A DNA stretch of 64,000 nt from assembly GCF_000143415.4 (NCBI RefSeq), contig NW_003314315.1, positions 372,001 to 436,000 on the forward strand, in the 5' to 3' direction. Below are positions 9,861 to 20,230 of the stretch, in pieces. Position 1 is the stretch's first letter. The number at the start of each line of letters is the position of its first letter. Origin of the DNA: Selaginella moellendorffii. Taxonomy: Eukaryota; Streptophyta; Lycopodiopsida; Selaginellales; Selaginellaceae. The position numbers and the translations under genes were made by a program. A model generated the notes under the pieces. The model did not search any database. It saw only the letters and a program-made list of their open reading frames with translations, and had not been told where the DNA came from.

Positions 9861-10185
9861 AAAGTTGGATATTCTATCGAGATTGATTTGTATCCGTTGG
9901 ATCCAATCTTAGCCTTATCAAGGGCTGGGATGTTCTCTGACCGCTCTGACCAACCAGTCAACAATGCGTGGTGGACGAGGTTTGGTGGGCTAGTGAGGAA
10001 TGACGTCGCGATTTAGGGTTCTTCAGGCGTGCCTCGCGTGTTCCTCGTGAGATCTTCCATCGCCAAGCTCAATCGAGGTAGCAAACCGTAATTCCATCCT
10101 CCTCTAAGGCCCTCGTAGCTACATTCATCGATTCATTCTCATCTTTCCTTGCTCCTGTCCCAGGGCAAGCCGCAGAGGAGGAGCT
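9861..10185. other. Intergenic, no gene seen
   Basis: This holds the 3' flank of the protease gene and the 5' leader of the hydrolase gene. No RNA gene or repeat is seen. Confidence 0.5.
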
Positions 10186-11139
10186 ATGGCGCCAGCGACG
10201 TCCCTGGAGAAGCCGGCCTACTACTGGGGCGACGAGATCTCCCCGGACGACTTCTACGCGCAGCAAGGCGTGCGCCACGCCGAGTCCCACTACACCACGC
10301 CGCACGGTACGCTCTTCACGCAGTCCTTCCTCCCGCTGGACGCCGCCGCCGCGCCGCGCGCTCTCATCTTCCTCACCCACGGCTATGGCAGCGACAGCGG
10401 CTGGCTCTTCCAGTCCATCGCCATCACGCTCGCCCAGTGGGGATTCGCGGCCTACTGCGCGGACCTCCTGGGCCACGGCCGCTCCGACGGCCTCCACGGC
10501 TACGTGTGGGACGTGGACGCCTTCGCCGACGCAAACCTCCGCTACTTCCACTCCGTCCGCGACAAGCCCGAGTTCTCGGGCCTCAAGAAGTTCCTGTTTG
10601 GCGAGTCCATGGGTGGCGGCCTCACGCTGCTCATGTGCTTGAAGGATCCAAAGGGCTGGGATGGAGTGATCGTGACGGCGCCGCTCATCGTCATCCCGGA
10701 GCTCATGCAGCCGTCGAAGCTCCACCTGTTTGGATACGGGCTGCTGCTCGGGCTGGCCGAGTCGTGGGCGGTGATGCCCGAGAACAACATCGTGCGCAAG
10801 GCGATCAAGGATCCGGCGCGGGGGAAGCTCATCGCGTCCAACCCGAGGAGGTACAAGGGGAAGCCGAGGGTGGGGACGATGAGGAACCTGGCGAGGATGT
10901 GCGAGTACTTGCAGAAGAATGTGGAGAAGATCGAGATGCCGCTGCTGGCGCTCCATGGGACGTCGGACGTGGTGGCGGAGACGGAGGGCAGCCGGATCTT
11001 GTATGACAAGGCCAAGTCGCAGGACAAGACGATCAAGATCTACGAGGATTACTATCACTCGCTGCTGCAAGGGGAGCCCGAGGAGGCGCGCGCGGTGGTG
11101 TACGGGGACATCAAGCAGTGGCTGGACGATCACTGCTAG
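10186..11139 (+). CDS. CSE: Caffeoylshikimate-esterase-like / monoacylglycerol-lipase-like alpha/beta hydrolase
   Basis: A single exon encodes 317 residues. The alpha/beta-hydrolase signatures are LTHGYG (oxyanion region), GESMGG with nucleophile S141, GTSDVV with acid D261, and YYHSLLQGEP with H291. The strings LGHGRSDG, IASNPRRYKGKPRVGTMR and YHSLLQGEP match plant caffeoyl shikimate esterases closely. CSE releases caffeate from caffeoyl shikimate in lignin synthesis. The same clade includes monoacylglycerol and lysophospholipase activities, so substrate is inferred. There is no signal peptide, so it should be cytosolic. The coding region is very GC-rich, which explains a long but meaningless open frame on the opposite strand. 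Confidence 0.88.
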   Translation: MAPATSLEKPAYYWGDEISPDDFYAQQGVRHAESHYTTPHGTLFTQSFLPLDAAAAPRALIFLTHGYGSDSGWLFQSIAITLAQWGFAAYCADLLGHGRSDGLHGYVWDVDAFADANLRYFHSVRDKPEFSGLKKFLFGESMGGGLTLLMCLKDPKGWDGVIVTAPLIVIPELMQPSKLHLFGYGLLLGLAESWAVMPENNIVRKAIKDPARGKLIASNPRRYKGKPRVGTMRNLARMCEYLQKNVEKIEMPLLALHGTSDVVAETEGSRILYDKAKSQDKTIKIYEDYYHSLLQGEPEEARAVVYGDIKQWLDDHC

Positions 11140-11519
11140 AAAACCTCCGAGGATGACGAAGCATCTGTAGAAGTATATTCCTTGCCTGGAGAATATTCTA
11201 AGCATATTCGATTTATTTAAAAATAATTAAGGTTTCCATTAGTTGCTCAATGCACATTCGCCGAGGAAAAGAGAATGCCAGGACACTGGCACCTGAGGTG
11301 TGAGTGACTGGGTGTGTCCACTTCGCTCCATCAATGCGAAGCTATTGTGCTTATCATCATCGTTTAGCAGAGAATTGGACGAAAGAAAAGAGAAATCCAC
11401 GAGCCAGCGATTCAAGAACAACACAGAGTGGAAAGTTTGATCCAGGCGACGATGAGAAACATATGGGTAAGTTCTCCCTCCCTGTAGCGAATCCAGTGCT
11501 CTAGGCCGATACCACGACC
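11140..11519. other. Intergenic, no gene seen
   Basis: This holds the 3' flank of the hydrolase gene and the 5' leader of the next gene. Short frames on both strands show no domain. Confidence 0.5.
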
Positions 11520-12203
11520 ATGAATGGCAATGGATTCAGCAGCTCCAGCAGGAAGAAGCCCGCAATTGAGATTGGCAACCCCTCGCCATCGCCGGCCAGC
11601 AGCAGCGAGCAGCAGACGGATGATCGCCACAGCACAGCCACTCCCGCCGGGGACGAGCTCGGGCGAATCTTCGCCGTCTCCACCCTCGACACCGCCATCC
11701 ACTCGCTCCAGTCCATCGTCCAGTTCCATTTCGACAAGACGATCCAGAAGAAGCGCGGCATCGACGCCCAGAAGAAGCAGCTCTGGGCCCTCCTCGCCGC
11801 CTTCCTCGTCTTTCTGGCGCTCCTCTTCGCCAGCGTCGCCGCCACCCCTCCCGGCCGCCTCCAGTGCCGCCACTGCTGGTCTCCCATTGCGCTCGCCTCG
11901 CTCGGCCACGCCGTGATCTACGCCGCAGTGTCGCAGACTGTGCGCGTCCTCAATGGCCTCAAGTTCCAGCGCCACTGCCACAAGCTCACGCTTGGGCTCG
12001 CCGCCGCCAAGCTCGCCAAGCTCCGGGCTCTGCCCAGATCGCTGGTGGCCACCGTGGAGGACTGCGAGTTTGAGGTGCCGTACCAGGAGCCCGTGGCGTC
12101 GTACTACGCTAAGTTCACGAGGAGGTGGGCGGTTTACGCGGCGTTCTTGCTGCTCACGCTCGCCACCATGGTTGCCTCCACGGTTACCATCTTGTGCCTG
12201 TGA
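11520..12203 (+). CDS. Unknown membrane protein with three hydrophobic segments
   Basis: A single exon encodes 227 residues. The first 45 are serine- and proline-rich, followed by a conserved-looking helix (ELGRIFAVSTLDTAIHSLQS). Membrane segments lie at about residues 88-107, 122-138 and 203-226, the last running to the C-terminus. A CRHCW motif follows the first segment. It looks like a plant-specific membrane protein of unknown role and I do not recognise the family by name. The last 25 codons and stop are repeated as a fragment in inverse orientation at about 28333-28416. Confidence 0.72.
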   Translation: MNGNGFSSSSRKKPAIEIGNPSPSPASSSEQQTDDRHSTATPAGDELGRIFAVSTLDTAIHSLQSIVQFHFDKTIQKKRGIDAQKKQLWALLAAFLVFLALLFASVAATPPGRLQCRHCWSPIALASLGHAVIYAAVSQTVRVLNGLKFQRHCHKLTLGLAAAKLAKLRALPRSLVATVEDCEFEVPYQEPVASYYAKFTRRWAVYAAFLLLTLATMVASTVTILCL

Positions 12204-13424
12204 TCGAGGAGAGAGTCTTTCGAAATCTTGATTGAGTGGCTTGAATATTCACAATCCTGGATCTCCGATGACTAAACGAAGTCAAACCAGTCAGCTGGAG
12301 AAAAGTATCCATTGGTATTCATTGGACCGTAACAGGATGAACTTTATCTCCGCATTAATCTCCAGGAGGAGAAGACAAGCCATCTGTGCCTGAATTGCTG
12401 CATTGAATCAACATTACTAAGCTTGTGGGGGGGACATCCATTCTCGCTGGCTGTGACATCGCAAGCTCCTCAAAGGCGCGAAATCGTTTTCGTGGATTTT
12501 TATGCTAAGTTTGTGGTCTCTGATTTAAAGGTGCCAGTGGCCGTTGGCCTTCGGTATAAAGCGGTGAGCTCTTCCCCGATTTTTTGTTCTAGTCGCTTCG
12601 TTTTTTTCGAGTGCTGATTTTTGTTTTAGTCGCTTCGTCTTTCCTGGTCTCGGGTGAGAATCCCGCTCATCGCAATGCAAGTCCTTCGGTTCGATCATCC
12701 TCATGATAGCTGCGACGACTTTTCCCACAAGCCGTCCTGAACACGACTCCCTTCGCCAGATGTTTCAGAATTTCCAAGTGTCTCTACTTGAAATGCTTTC
12801 GTGCCCGCTGGAGAAAAAGAAGCACAAAGAAAGCTCCAGTCATGGAGGGCCGGTAGGTTCATGACACTGACAACATCTCCTTTATGTCTTTCCAGGGCAC
12901 GCGACAAAGTTGATGCGTCTTCTAAAGAAGGACCTGTAAGCTGTTGCAACAGAGCTACAATCACCATGTTGCTCAAAGTTAATGTTGCTCAAAGGCAACT
13001 TTGAACAACATGGTGAATGCAGTAGCAATCTCTGGAACGAAGAGAAAGCTCCCACAATCCAGAACATATTGTCCCCAGGGTAAGTGGTCATCTTCAAATT
13101 TACTGGCTAGAAGAAAGCTCGTTAATTGAGAGATACGCGTGCGCTCTTGCGAGGTGGAAGAACACCGGGAGGAAATACACTAGGAAATCCAGCCTCTGCC
13201 TCAGTCTTTTATTGAGGTTTTCTTCTTTTTTGGACCGCGGCTCTATGAAACGTGCAGCTGCGGCAAACTTTTAGCACGATTCACAGAACCATTGAGATCT
13301 TTTATATTTCATCTTCCAGAGCAGCAAAGGAGAAAATCTTCAAAGCCTCTCAGGAGTAGAGAGTGGAATTCTCCAAAAGTCATTGGTGTGGTCAAGGACA
13401 ATTGGGATCAATCAGGTAAGTCGA
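12204..13424. other. Intergenic, 1.2 kb, one hairpin
   Basis: No convincing coding region is present. Short frames on both strands have no domain. The only structured feature is the hairpin at 12962-13015, listed separately. Confidence 0.5.
12962..13015. repeat. Inverted repeat hairpin with 19-nt arms
   Basis: CACCATGTTGCTCAAAGTT (12962-12980) pairs with AACTTTGAACAACATGGTG (12997-13015) with one mismatch around a 16-nt loop. The loop itself repeats ATGTTGCTCAAAG from the left arm. It could be a local snap-back duplication. It is too short to be a confident small-RNA precursor. Confidence 0.6.
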
Positions 13425-15830
13425 CTAGCCAGTCCACGCATCTGGAGACAAGTAGTCCTTGAAAGCGTGCATCCTGGCCAGGGTCTTGGCCGGCAGCTTG
13501 TTGGACAGCTGCAGCTGCTGGCGGCGCCGCCCTTTGACCCCCGCCCGCCAGTCGAGCTTCTCGATAAACGCGTGACGCCGCCGTTGACTCATCCTCCTCT
13601 CGTGCGGATGCCCCTGGAGCAGCGATCTCCACGTCGGCTCCCTCATCCACCGCCAGAGGTACCGCGGCCGCCGCCGGTTCTCCATCACTCTCCTCCTCCA
13701 CCGCCGCTTGGCGTCCTCGAGCCTGTGTACCGCGGCATTTAGATTGAGCAGCAGCACGTACGCGGTCTCGTTCTCCGGGTTGATCTCCAGCGCGCGGATG
13801 GCGGCCTCCCGCCCGAGCTTGACGTTGGCTAGGCCGCCGTGGAGCCGGCAAAAGCCCAGCAAGCTCGTCCACTCCACGTCCCCGGGCTCGTACTCCATGC
13901 TCTCAATGAGCTCTTTGGCAGCCCCCAGATGCCCGCCCCGCCCAAAGAGGTGGATCAAACACCGGTAGTGCGCCAAGCTCGGCCTCATCCCATAGTCCGA
14001 GATCATGGCCTGGAAGACGCCGCGGCCACAGCGCGCAACGCGCGATCTACCACACGTCGCAAGCACGCTCGTGAACGTCACCTCGTCTGGGGCGAGCCCC
14101 TCGAGTTGCATGGCGCTGAAGAGACGGAGAACCCGTGGCGTGTGCCCGTACAGCCCGTGCGCCGCGATGAGCGCGTTCCAGTACACGGGCTCGCCGCGCG
14201 GCGTACCGCGGGGCGCCGCCGCGGTGTTGCCGTAGCGGGACCGCATCGCCGCTGCGTCGCCGCAGCGCGCGTACATGTTGACCAGCGCCACCTGGACCGA
14301 GGCGGTTGACTCGAGTGCCGGGGCCGTTGACTTGAGCTGTGCGTGGACTCGCTTGCCCAGCTCGAGGTCGCCCAGCCGCGCGCACGCCCCGAGAATGCTC
14401 GTGAAGGTCACCTCGTCGGGCTCCAGGCCCCGGACTCCCATGGCCGAAAAGAAATCCGCGGCTTGGCGGTCGGATCCGAGCTGGGCGTAGGCGGAAAGCA
14501 TTGCGTTCCACGAAACCAGGCCCCTCTTCTCGACCGGGATGCTCTCGAACGCTTCCTTCGCTCGGGAGAGGCTCCCACACTTGGCGTACATTGTAATGAG
14601 CGTGTTCGTCAAGACCCATTGCGAGCACGGTTGCTCCATCGTGTTAGACGGTTGGGAGGAGAGGAATCTCTCGTGGATCTTGGAGCCCAGGTCGAGAGCT
14701 GGGGGGCCGATCAAGGAACATGCCGAGAGGACGCTGGTGAAGGTCAAGTTGTTCGGCTGGATGCTTTCGGCTGTCATTTGCTGGTAGAGATCCAGTGCTT
14801 GAGCAACGTAGAGATGGCCGACTTGTACATATGCTGCGATCATGGTGGTCCAGGCGAGAGCACTGCTTCTTTTGGGTTTTTGCAAGATCACGTCTCTAAA
14901 GATCCTCTCGGACTCTTCGATCTGATTAAGCTTTGCATACGACTTGATAAGACCACAATAGATTCCATCGTCGTGTTGCATGCCACTCTCGACAATCACG
15001 GCATGGACGAGATTCAAGAGCCTCAAACTCGAGCAAGACGTAACGATCGTAGAGAATGTAAACTCGTCTGGAAAGACTCCCTCGCAGCACATCCCGTGAT
15101 ATAAATTGATTGCATGGGTGTTATGCCCAGTTTGGGCATATGCCGCAAGCATTGCGTTCCACGAGATAACGTCCCTCTCTTTCATCCTATCAAACGTCCC
15201 TCGAGCTTCCGCCACCTTCCCACACTTTGCATACATGTCCAAGAGCGCGGTCTCGACAACGAGATTGGAATCCAAGCACCCAGAAGAGATTTTTTCGTGG
15301 ATAGCTTTGCCAGTTTGGAGATCGCCGGAGGCGGCACAAGAACCCAAAACGCTCGCGAGTATAACGCAGTCGGCTTTCACCACCATTGTCTTTGTTTCTT
15401 GCATTGTTTGGAACAAATCTATCGCTTGTTTGTGATGCCCGGACTGGGCATACGCCGAGATCATTAAACCCCACGAGTAAACATTGCGTTTGCTCTCGGG
15501 AATTCCATCGAAGGCCCGTCTTGCCTCGCCCAAGCTGCCGCATTTCCCGTACATTTGCACGAGGAGATTCCCGAGGAATGGGTTCTGAGACTGGCCAGTA
15601 GAAACTATGTGAGCGTGGACGCGTCGGCCATCTTCTAGAGCTCGAGCCCGACCACATCGCCTCAAAAGCTCTGCGTAAGAGGAAGAGAGCGCAGAAGTCC
15701 AAGAAGAACAAGAAGAAGATGAAGAGGAGACGACAAGATCTAGCGTTTGCTCCAGACTCCGATGGGCTGCCACGCACAAAAACCTGCGAAAAACTTGAGG
15801 CAGCCGAGAAGATGGATCCAAGCCCTTCAT
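13425..15830 (-). CDS. PLS-class PPR protein, with unusual arginine-rich C-terminus
   Basis: One exon encodes 801 residues. The N-terminus (MKGLDPSSRLPQVFRRFLCV) is basic and suits organelle import. About 16 P/L/S PPR repeats follow (for example NLLVQMYGKCGSLGEARRAF), then the start of an E motif (EYEPGDVEWTSLLGFCRLHG). After LLLNLNAAVHRLEDAKRR the normal E/E+ sequence is replaced by an arginine- and tryptophan-rich tail of roughly 100 residues. That tail could be a frame change fixed at the 3' end or a lineage-specific extension. The expected role is sequence-specific binding of organelle RNA. No DYW domain is present. Confidence 0.9.
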   Translation of the reverse strand: MKGLDPSSRLPQVFRRFLCVAAHRSLEQTLDLVVSSSSSSCSSWTSALSSSYAELLRRCGRARALEDGRRVHAHIVSTGQSQNPFLGNLLVQMYGKCGSLGEARRAFDGIPESKRNVYSWGLMISAYAQSGHHKQAIDLFQTMQETKTMVVKADCVILASVLGSCAASGDLQTGKAIHEKISSGCLDSNLVVETALLDMYAKCGKVAEARGTFDRMKERDVISWNAMLAAYAQTGHNTHAINLYHGMCCEGVFPDEFTFSTIVTSCSSLRLLNLVHAVIVESGMQHDDGIYCGLIKSYAKLNQIEESERIFRDVILQKPKRSSALAWTTMIAAYVQVGHLYVAQALDLYQQMTAESIQPNNLTFTSVLSACSLIGPPALDLGSKIHERFLSSQPSNTMEQPCSQWVLTNTLITMYAKCGSLSRAKEAFESIPVEKRGLVSWNAMLSAYAQLGSDRQAADFFSAMGVRGLEPDEVTFTSILGACARLGDLELGKRVHAQLKSTAPALESTASVQVALVNMYARCGDAAAMRSRYGNTAAAPRGTPRGEPVYWNALIAAHGLYGHTPRVLRLFSAMQLEGLAPDEVTFTSVLATCGRSRVARCGRGVFQAMISDYGMRPSLAHYRCLIHLFGRGGHLGAAKELIESMEYEPGDVEWTSLLGFCRLHGGLANVKLGREAAIRALEINPENETAYVLLLNLNAAVHRLEDAKRRWRRRVMENRRRPRYLWRWMREPTWRSLLQGHPHERRMSQRRRHAFIEKLDWRAGVKGRRRQQLQLSNKLPAKTLARMHAFKDYLSPDAWTG

Positions 15831-16690
15831 AAAGAAAGAAATAGTCCAGGTTTCTTTTTCCTCCCTTAGATGGAGGAAAATTGACGAAAGCCCAAGCTAG
15901 GAAACTATTTTACGATCGACTCAAACTCTAAGAGAAGAGATCGTGGATTGGTATTATTTTAAAGAGTTACATAGATCCTTGACGACTACTTTGGTTGTCT
16001 GGCTTCTCCGAGAGTCGAGCTCCGCAAAGCCAAAAACGATGAGGGCGAGAAGGATGAGATACACGCAAGAAGAGGTTTTTGAATTGGAACAGCAGTGAAG
16101 GGAGACATCGTTCTCAGATCCCAATGCGAAGTGTTGCAGGAGTGTTATCTCTCTGCATTGATCAAAGAACACAGTGAACACTGTAAATCATCTGGAGTAA
16201 TTTACTTGGCGATCGCGATCTCCGCAGTGAATCTCATAGATGACTTGGTCCTCCCCAAGGAGACAAGAAGACCATGCAGAAACTTCCGAGGCGGCGGGCG
16301 CAAGATCTGGGGGATTGTCATCGTCGTCGTCCCCATGCACGAAGACGAACCTTGCGAACAAAGAATCTCGCAGTGCCATTGTATGAGAGGGAGGACTTCT
16401 TGAGAAAGAAGAAAGAGGGAAGAGAGGAGGAACTAGAAAATGTAATAAACAGAGGTTCAGTCGCCGGAGTTCACGATAGAAATACACGACCACATAGTCT
16501 ACGTGCCCGTGCCAGGCCGATGTGGCAGCTGATATGGCCGTGGGGCCGAGCTATCCACGCATCCCCTGCATGGTGCTCGTGGAAGCCACGTGGACGAGAC
16601 GTTACTCAAGTATGCTGACCTACTTTGACTATGGTTGTTCATGCGATCATGGCCAGGATTTAACTCCTAAACTCGCTTGGCAGTGTTGAG
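15831..16690. other. Intergenic region containing the weak small-gene candidate
   Basis: Apart from the candidate at 16114-16379 nothing coding is visible. Base composition drops toward AT-rich from about 16660, where the repeat block begins. Confidence 0.4.
16114..16379 (-). CDS. Possible two-exon gene for a 70-residue protein
   Basis: On the minus strand ATG at 16379 starts MALRDSLFARFVFVHGDDDD and stays open for 58 codons. A GT donor after 16206 and an AG acceptor before 16152 join in phase to a 12-codon second exon ending at TGA (16116-16114). The acidic DDDDD run and lack of any domain leave its function unknown. A second frame downstream (to 15954) has a hydrophobic segment, LILLALIVFGF, but I could not splice it in phase. 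This is a weak call. Confidence 0.27.
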
Positions 16691-16899
16691 AATGCTAGTA
16701 TTAGCCTTGAGAGCCGTGATAATCAAGTCTTCAGAGGTCCAGCTGTTTGATGGCACCGACGTCTTTGACACATTGATCAAAATCAAACTCAGCTATCTGG
16801 CTGGCAAGCACAGTAAGAGGGTTACTCTAAGTGTGAAGTATGTCTATTTCATTATTGTTCTTAATATATATTCTTTCCTTTCCTTTTACTTCTATTTTA

Positions 16900-19800
16900 T
16901 GTGTAGAATTCAATTATTTATTCTGAAATAGTTATTTTGTCACTATTTTTTTATTTGTATTTTTTTATTCAATAATTAATAACTTTATGTTGACAAATTC
17001 TCAATTAAATAATGATATCCTATGTGTTTGCTTAAATTTATGATAGGCATAGAAAAAGTGTGGAATAAAAATCAAAGGCACTACTAGCCATAAATGATCA
17101 TCAAGATTAATCCCCATAAAATAAAAAAGGTCATTCTCAAAGCAATATTAAGAAGGTAAATGCTGAAACAGCAAGTCATCAATAAGTGATGCAAAATTCT
17201 CAAACCCATCAAGAAGCTTTCAGATCCATGACTAACCTTTTAAACCTCACGAATTTTGTCAAAAGAAGGTAAATCTTAAGTTACATCTTGTGGACACTAC
17301 ACATTAAGTATAATAACCATTGATAGCATAAAATCCTTATTAACAAAATCTACTAATATTGGAACAATAAACTTATCAAGAACAAGTGAAGAGAGTGTAA
17401 AAGAGAGATGAACTTAAGATAGTGCATTAGCATTAAGTATAAAACTCCCCAAGTGATGAATAACCTTATATATATATAAAACTTTAAAGCCCATTAAGCA
17501 ATACAATTAACCAAGTTCTTCCACTTTAATGATGAAGTAACTATAGTATAATAACCTTTTAGTAATATCTGAGAACTATGTATGTGAACCTTCTTGAACA
17601 ATTACTAAACATTCCTTTATTATGGAGTAATTTAACTCTATTGGTTGCAATGTATGGCTAATATGTGCAATAAGATAATACTAATTAGACATACTTGTGC
17701 TCTCTTGCATCAATACACCCCTGAAACTAATATAAAAAACATCCACATGCAAAATGAAAAGTTAAGTATAGTCAGGATATGCCAAAATTCATCAATAACT
17801 CTTTGAGATGCATAAATGCCCACTCGTAGTTTTTAAACTAAATAAAAGGTGATGTTAATGACTTTAACAATGTTTATAATGGTGCAGTATGATGAAAAAA
17901 ATGATCAACAAAATGATCAAGATATTGCACCTTACCTAGGAAGCGTTTCATATCATTTACACATTTTGGAGTAAAGAAATTAGAACAACCACATGTTTAT
18001 CAATATTAACTTATAAACCTTCATGAGAAATACAATACCAAAGATAAGTTATGTCCTTAGACCCAAGCACACACTTCAACTATTTTAGCTTTAAACTAAC
18101 TTTCTATAGCCGACCTAACACTTTGTAAACATCATAGACATGCTCCTCCCACGTCCCTTCCAAATGGATCAAGATATTATTAATGAAGTTAGCAATCACC
18201 TTCAATATATTGTAAAGAACTTCCTCCATCATTTGCTAAAAAGTTGTTTGAACATTCTTTAAACTGAACAATATCACTAAGAATTTGTACAAATCAAATA
18301 GTATATAAAAAATAATTTTGGGAACATCTTCTTTGGCCATCGACACTTGTCAATACCTAAAAACAAGATATAATTTGGTGAACTAACGACTTCTCACTAA
18401 ACAATCTAAAAGATCATCAATGTAAAGAAAAGGGTACACATCCAAAATAGTCATTTTGTTAACCAACGATAGTCGATGCAACATTAAATACTCTCATCAG
18501 GCTTCGTCACAAAATTGTCACGAATGTATAGTAAGGATAGTGGGTAGGTCGGGCATGGTTGCATAACTTATGCATGCAATAACTCTTCATTACTCAAGTG
18601 ACTCCTCATTCCCAGAAAAATCTCTATATCAAAACCTACTACTGCAACATTAATAGGATATTATTGATACTAAGGCCTCCATCTAAGAAATGAAGGACAT
18701 CAATCTAGAAAATGCCAATAATGTCGATATGTGTGGCCATCCTTATCACATGTCTAACAGTAAATATCACTATTATGATCATCTCTTCGTCCTCGTCCTC
18801 GTCTTTAAATATAGGCAATTGCAATATCAACCTCTATACTCATCTCTCACAGAAAGTCAAAGAGCATCAATAAAGGTGGCTAAAGCAAATACATGCATAA
18901 GTCCCACAAGATTTTGATAAAGCACTAGCCACAACATTCCCAATTTAATTCGCTCTAATATATTTGGCTTTGCATGAAGCAAAACGTTTCTAAAATGAAT
19001 ATTAAACTACATCATTGACTTAAATGGCCCTATAAATTCCTAAATTTAAACTTCCTAGGAAGTCATTCAACTTAATATTACTCAAACTCAAGGACATTTA
19101 ACCCAAAATATCCCAAAACCCTTAATCAATTGGAGAAAGGCTCTTTCCTTTTATAATTGAACATTTATGAATTATTTTTTGAGTCATTCTTTTTGGTTAC
19201 TTATAAACCTTTGATATAGATAATGCAATTGTTGGAAGGCATCATTATAATTGTTAATATGTCCAAAGGTGTAAAAATGTTTGGGAAAAGACTCCAATTT
19301 ACATTAATGGTTGTGTTTAAACCATTGTACTATTGCAACATTGTCCCTTAGAGACATATGAGAAACTGTATCATCCCAAGAATGATAAATGGTAAAATGA
19401 TTAAACCAATGGTATATATTATCCTAAAGATTCCCGTAAAAAAACTCTAGCCAAACATAAGGATTGGCAACAAAAGCACGAGGAGTTGCACCATGTACTA
19501 TACTATCATTTGAATTTGATTGTTCAATTACAACTATATAACATTAAGCAATTGCACCAATTATTGCTCTAGAGTCAAAGGACTAAACTATTGTTCTACC
19601 CTGAAGATGAATAAAAAGAAGAAAAATAAATAAAAAATTTGAAAAGCTACAAAAAGAGAAAGATCTAGATGATATAAATGCTATATCTAAACCAAAAGCA
19701 AAAATCCAAACACTCAAGGGTAATCAAAGTTGGCCCCCATTCCACTAATGTAAGTATATAGAATATAAAGATGGGATATAGAATTATGTATATTCAATTA

Positions 19801-20230
19801 GCCCAAACACCCTAGTTTGAATTGAAATCAATCTGATAGATATCAAAATCCCACTATACTAATATTAGTATATGACAATATTATATATAATTTATATATG
19901 ATTTAAATGTATTTTTTATAGAGTTATTAAGAATAGAATGTTTATTCAAAAATTTACTGATAGTTAGTTCTATAAGTTTTTATTATCTCTCTTTATTTTA
20001 AAAATAAATTTCAAATGGGGAATTAAAAATAACAATAGTGGCATAGTATAAAAATGGAGCTTATGGAACTCAAATAAAAATATATATAGCTTAATTTGTA
20101 GTATAGCTTATAGTAAGTGTGCTAATAATTTATGTGAAAGAATATCATATATATATATATATCACAGGAAATCATTATATATGATTATCATATTTTAGAT
20201 GTAAATAGAGATAAATAGATGTGTTTATAG
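16900..20230 (-). mobile_element. Decayed Ty3/gypsy LTR retrotransposon, heavily G-to-A mutated
   Basis: This AT-rich block has no long frames, but translating the minus strand with stops ignored gives a gypsy polyprotein in order. Near 18812-18715 there is an RGRGRR linker and a gag zinc-knuckle remnant (TCDKDGHTYRHYW). Near 18485-18405 come the reverse transcriptase blocks IDYR, NKMTILDVYP and IDDLLD. Near 18195-18130 the catalytic YLDDIL reads FINNIL, then HLEGTWEEHV and HEGL. Near 17720-17600 RNase H remnants read GVLMQ and TLQPIELNYSIIKECLVIV. Both catalytic Asp codons read Asn, as expected from G-to-A change on the coding strand. LTRs and integrase were not located, so outer limits are approximate. 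Confidence 0.75.
20146..20163. repeat. AT dinucleotide microsatellite
   Basis: An uninterrupted run of alternating A and T marks the boundary zone between the gypsy-derived block and the LINE-derived block. Confidence 0.85.

Noticed and set aside
10069-11205. 378-codon minus-strand frame opposite the esterase gene
   Set aside because: Shadow of GC-rich coding DNA. It is rich in Arg, His and Leu with no domain, while the plus strand has a full catalytic triad.
18690-18917. 75-codon plus-strand frame in the AT-rich block
   Set aside because: It is the reverse complement of the gypsy zinc-knuckle region. The minus strand explains the sequence.
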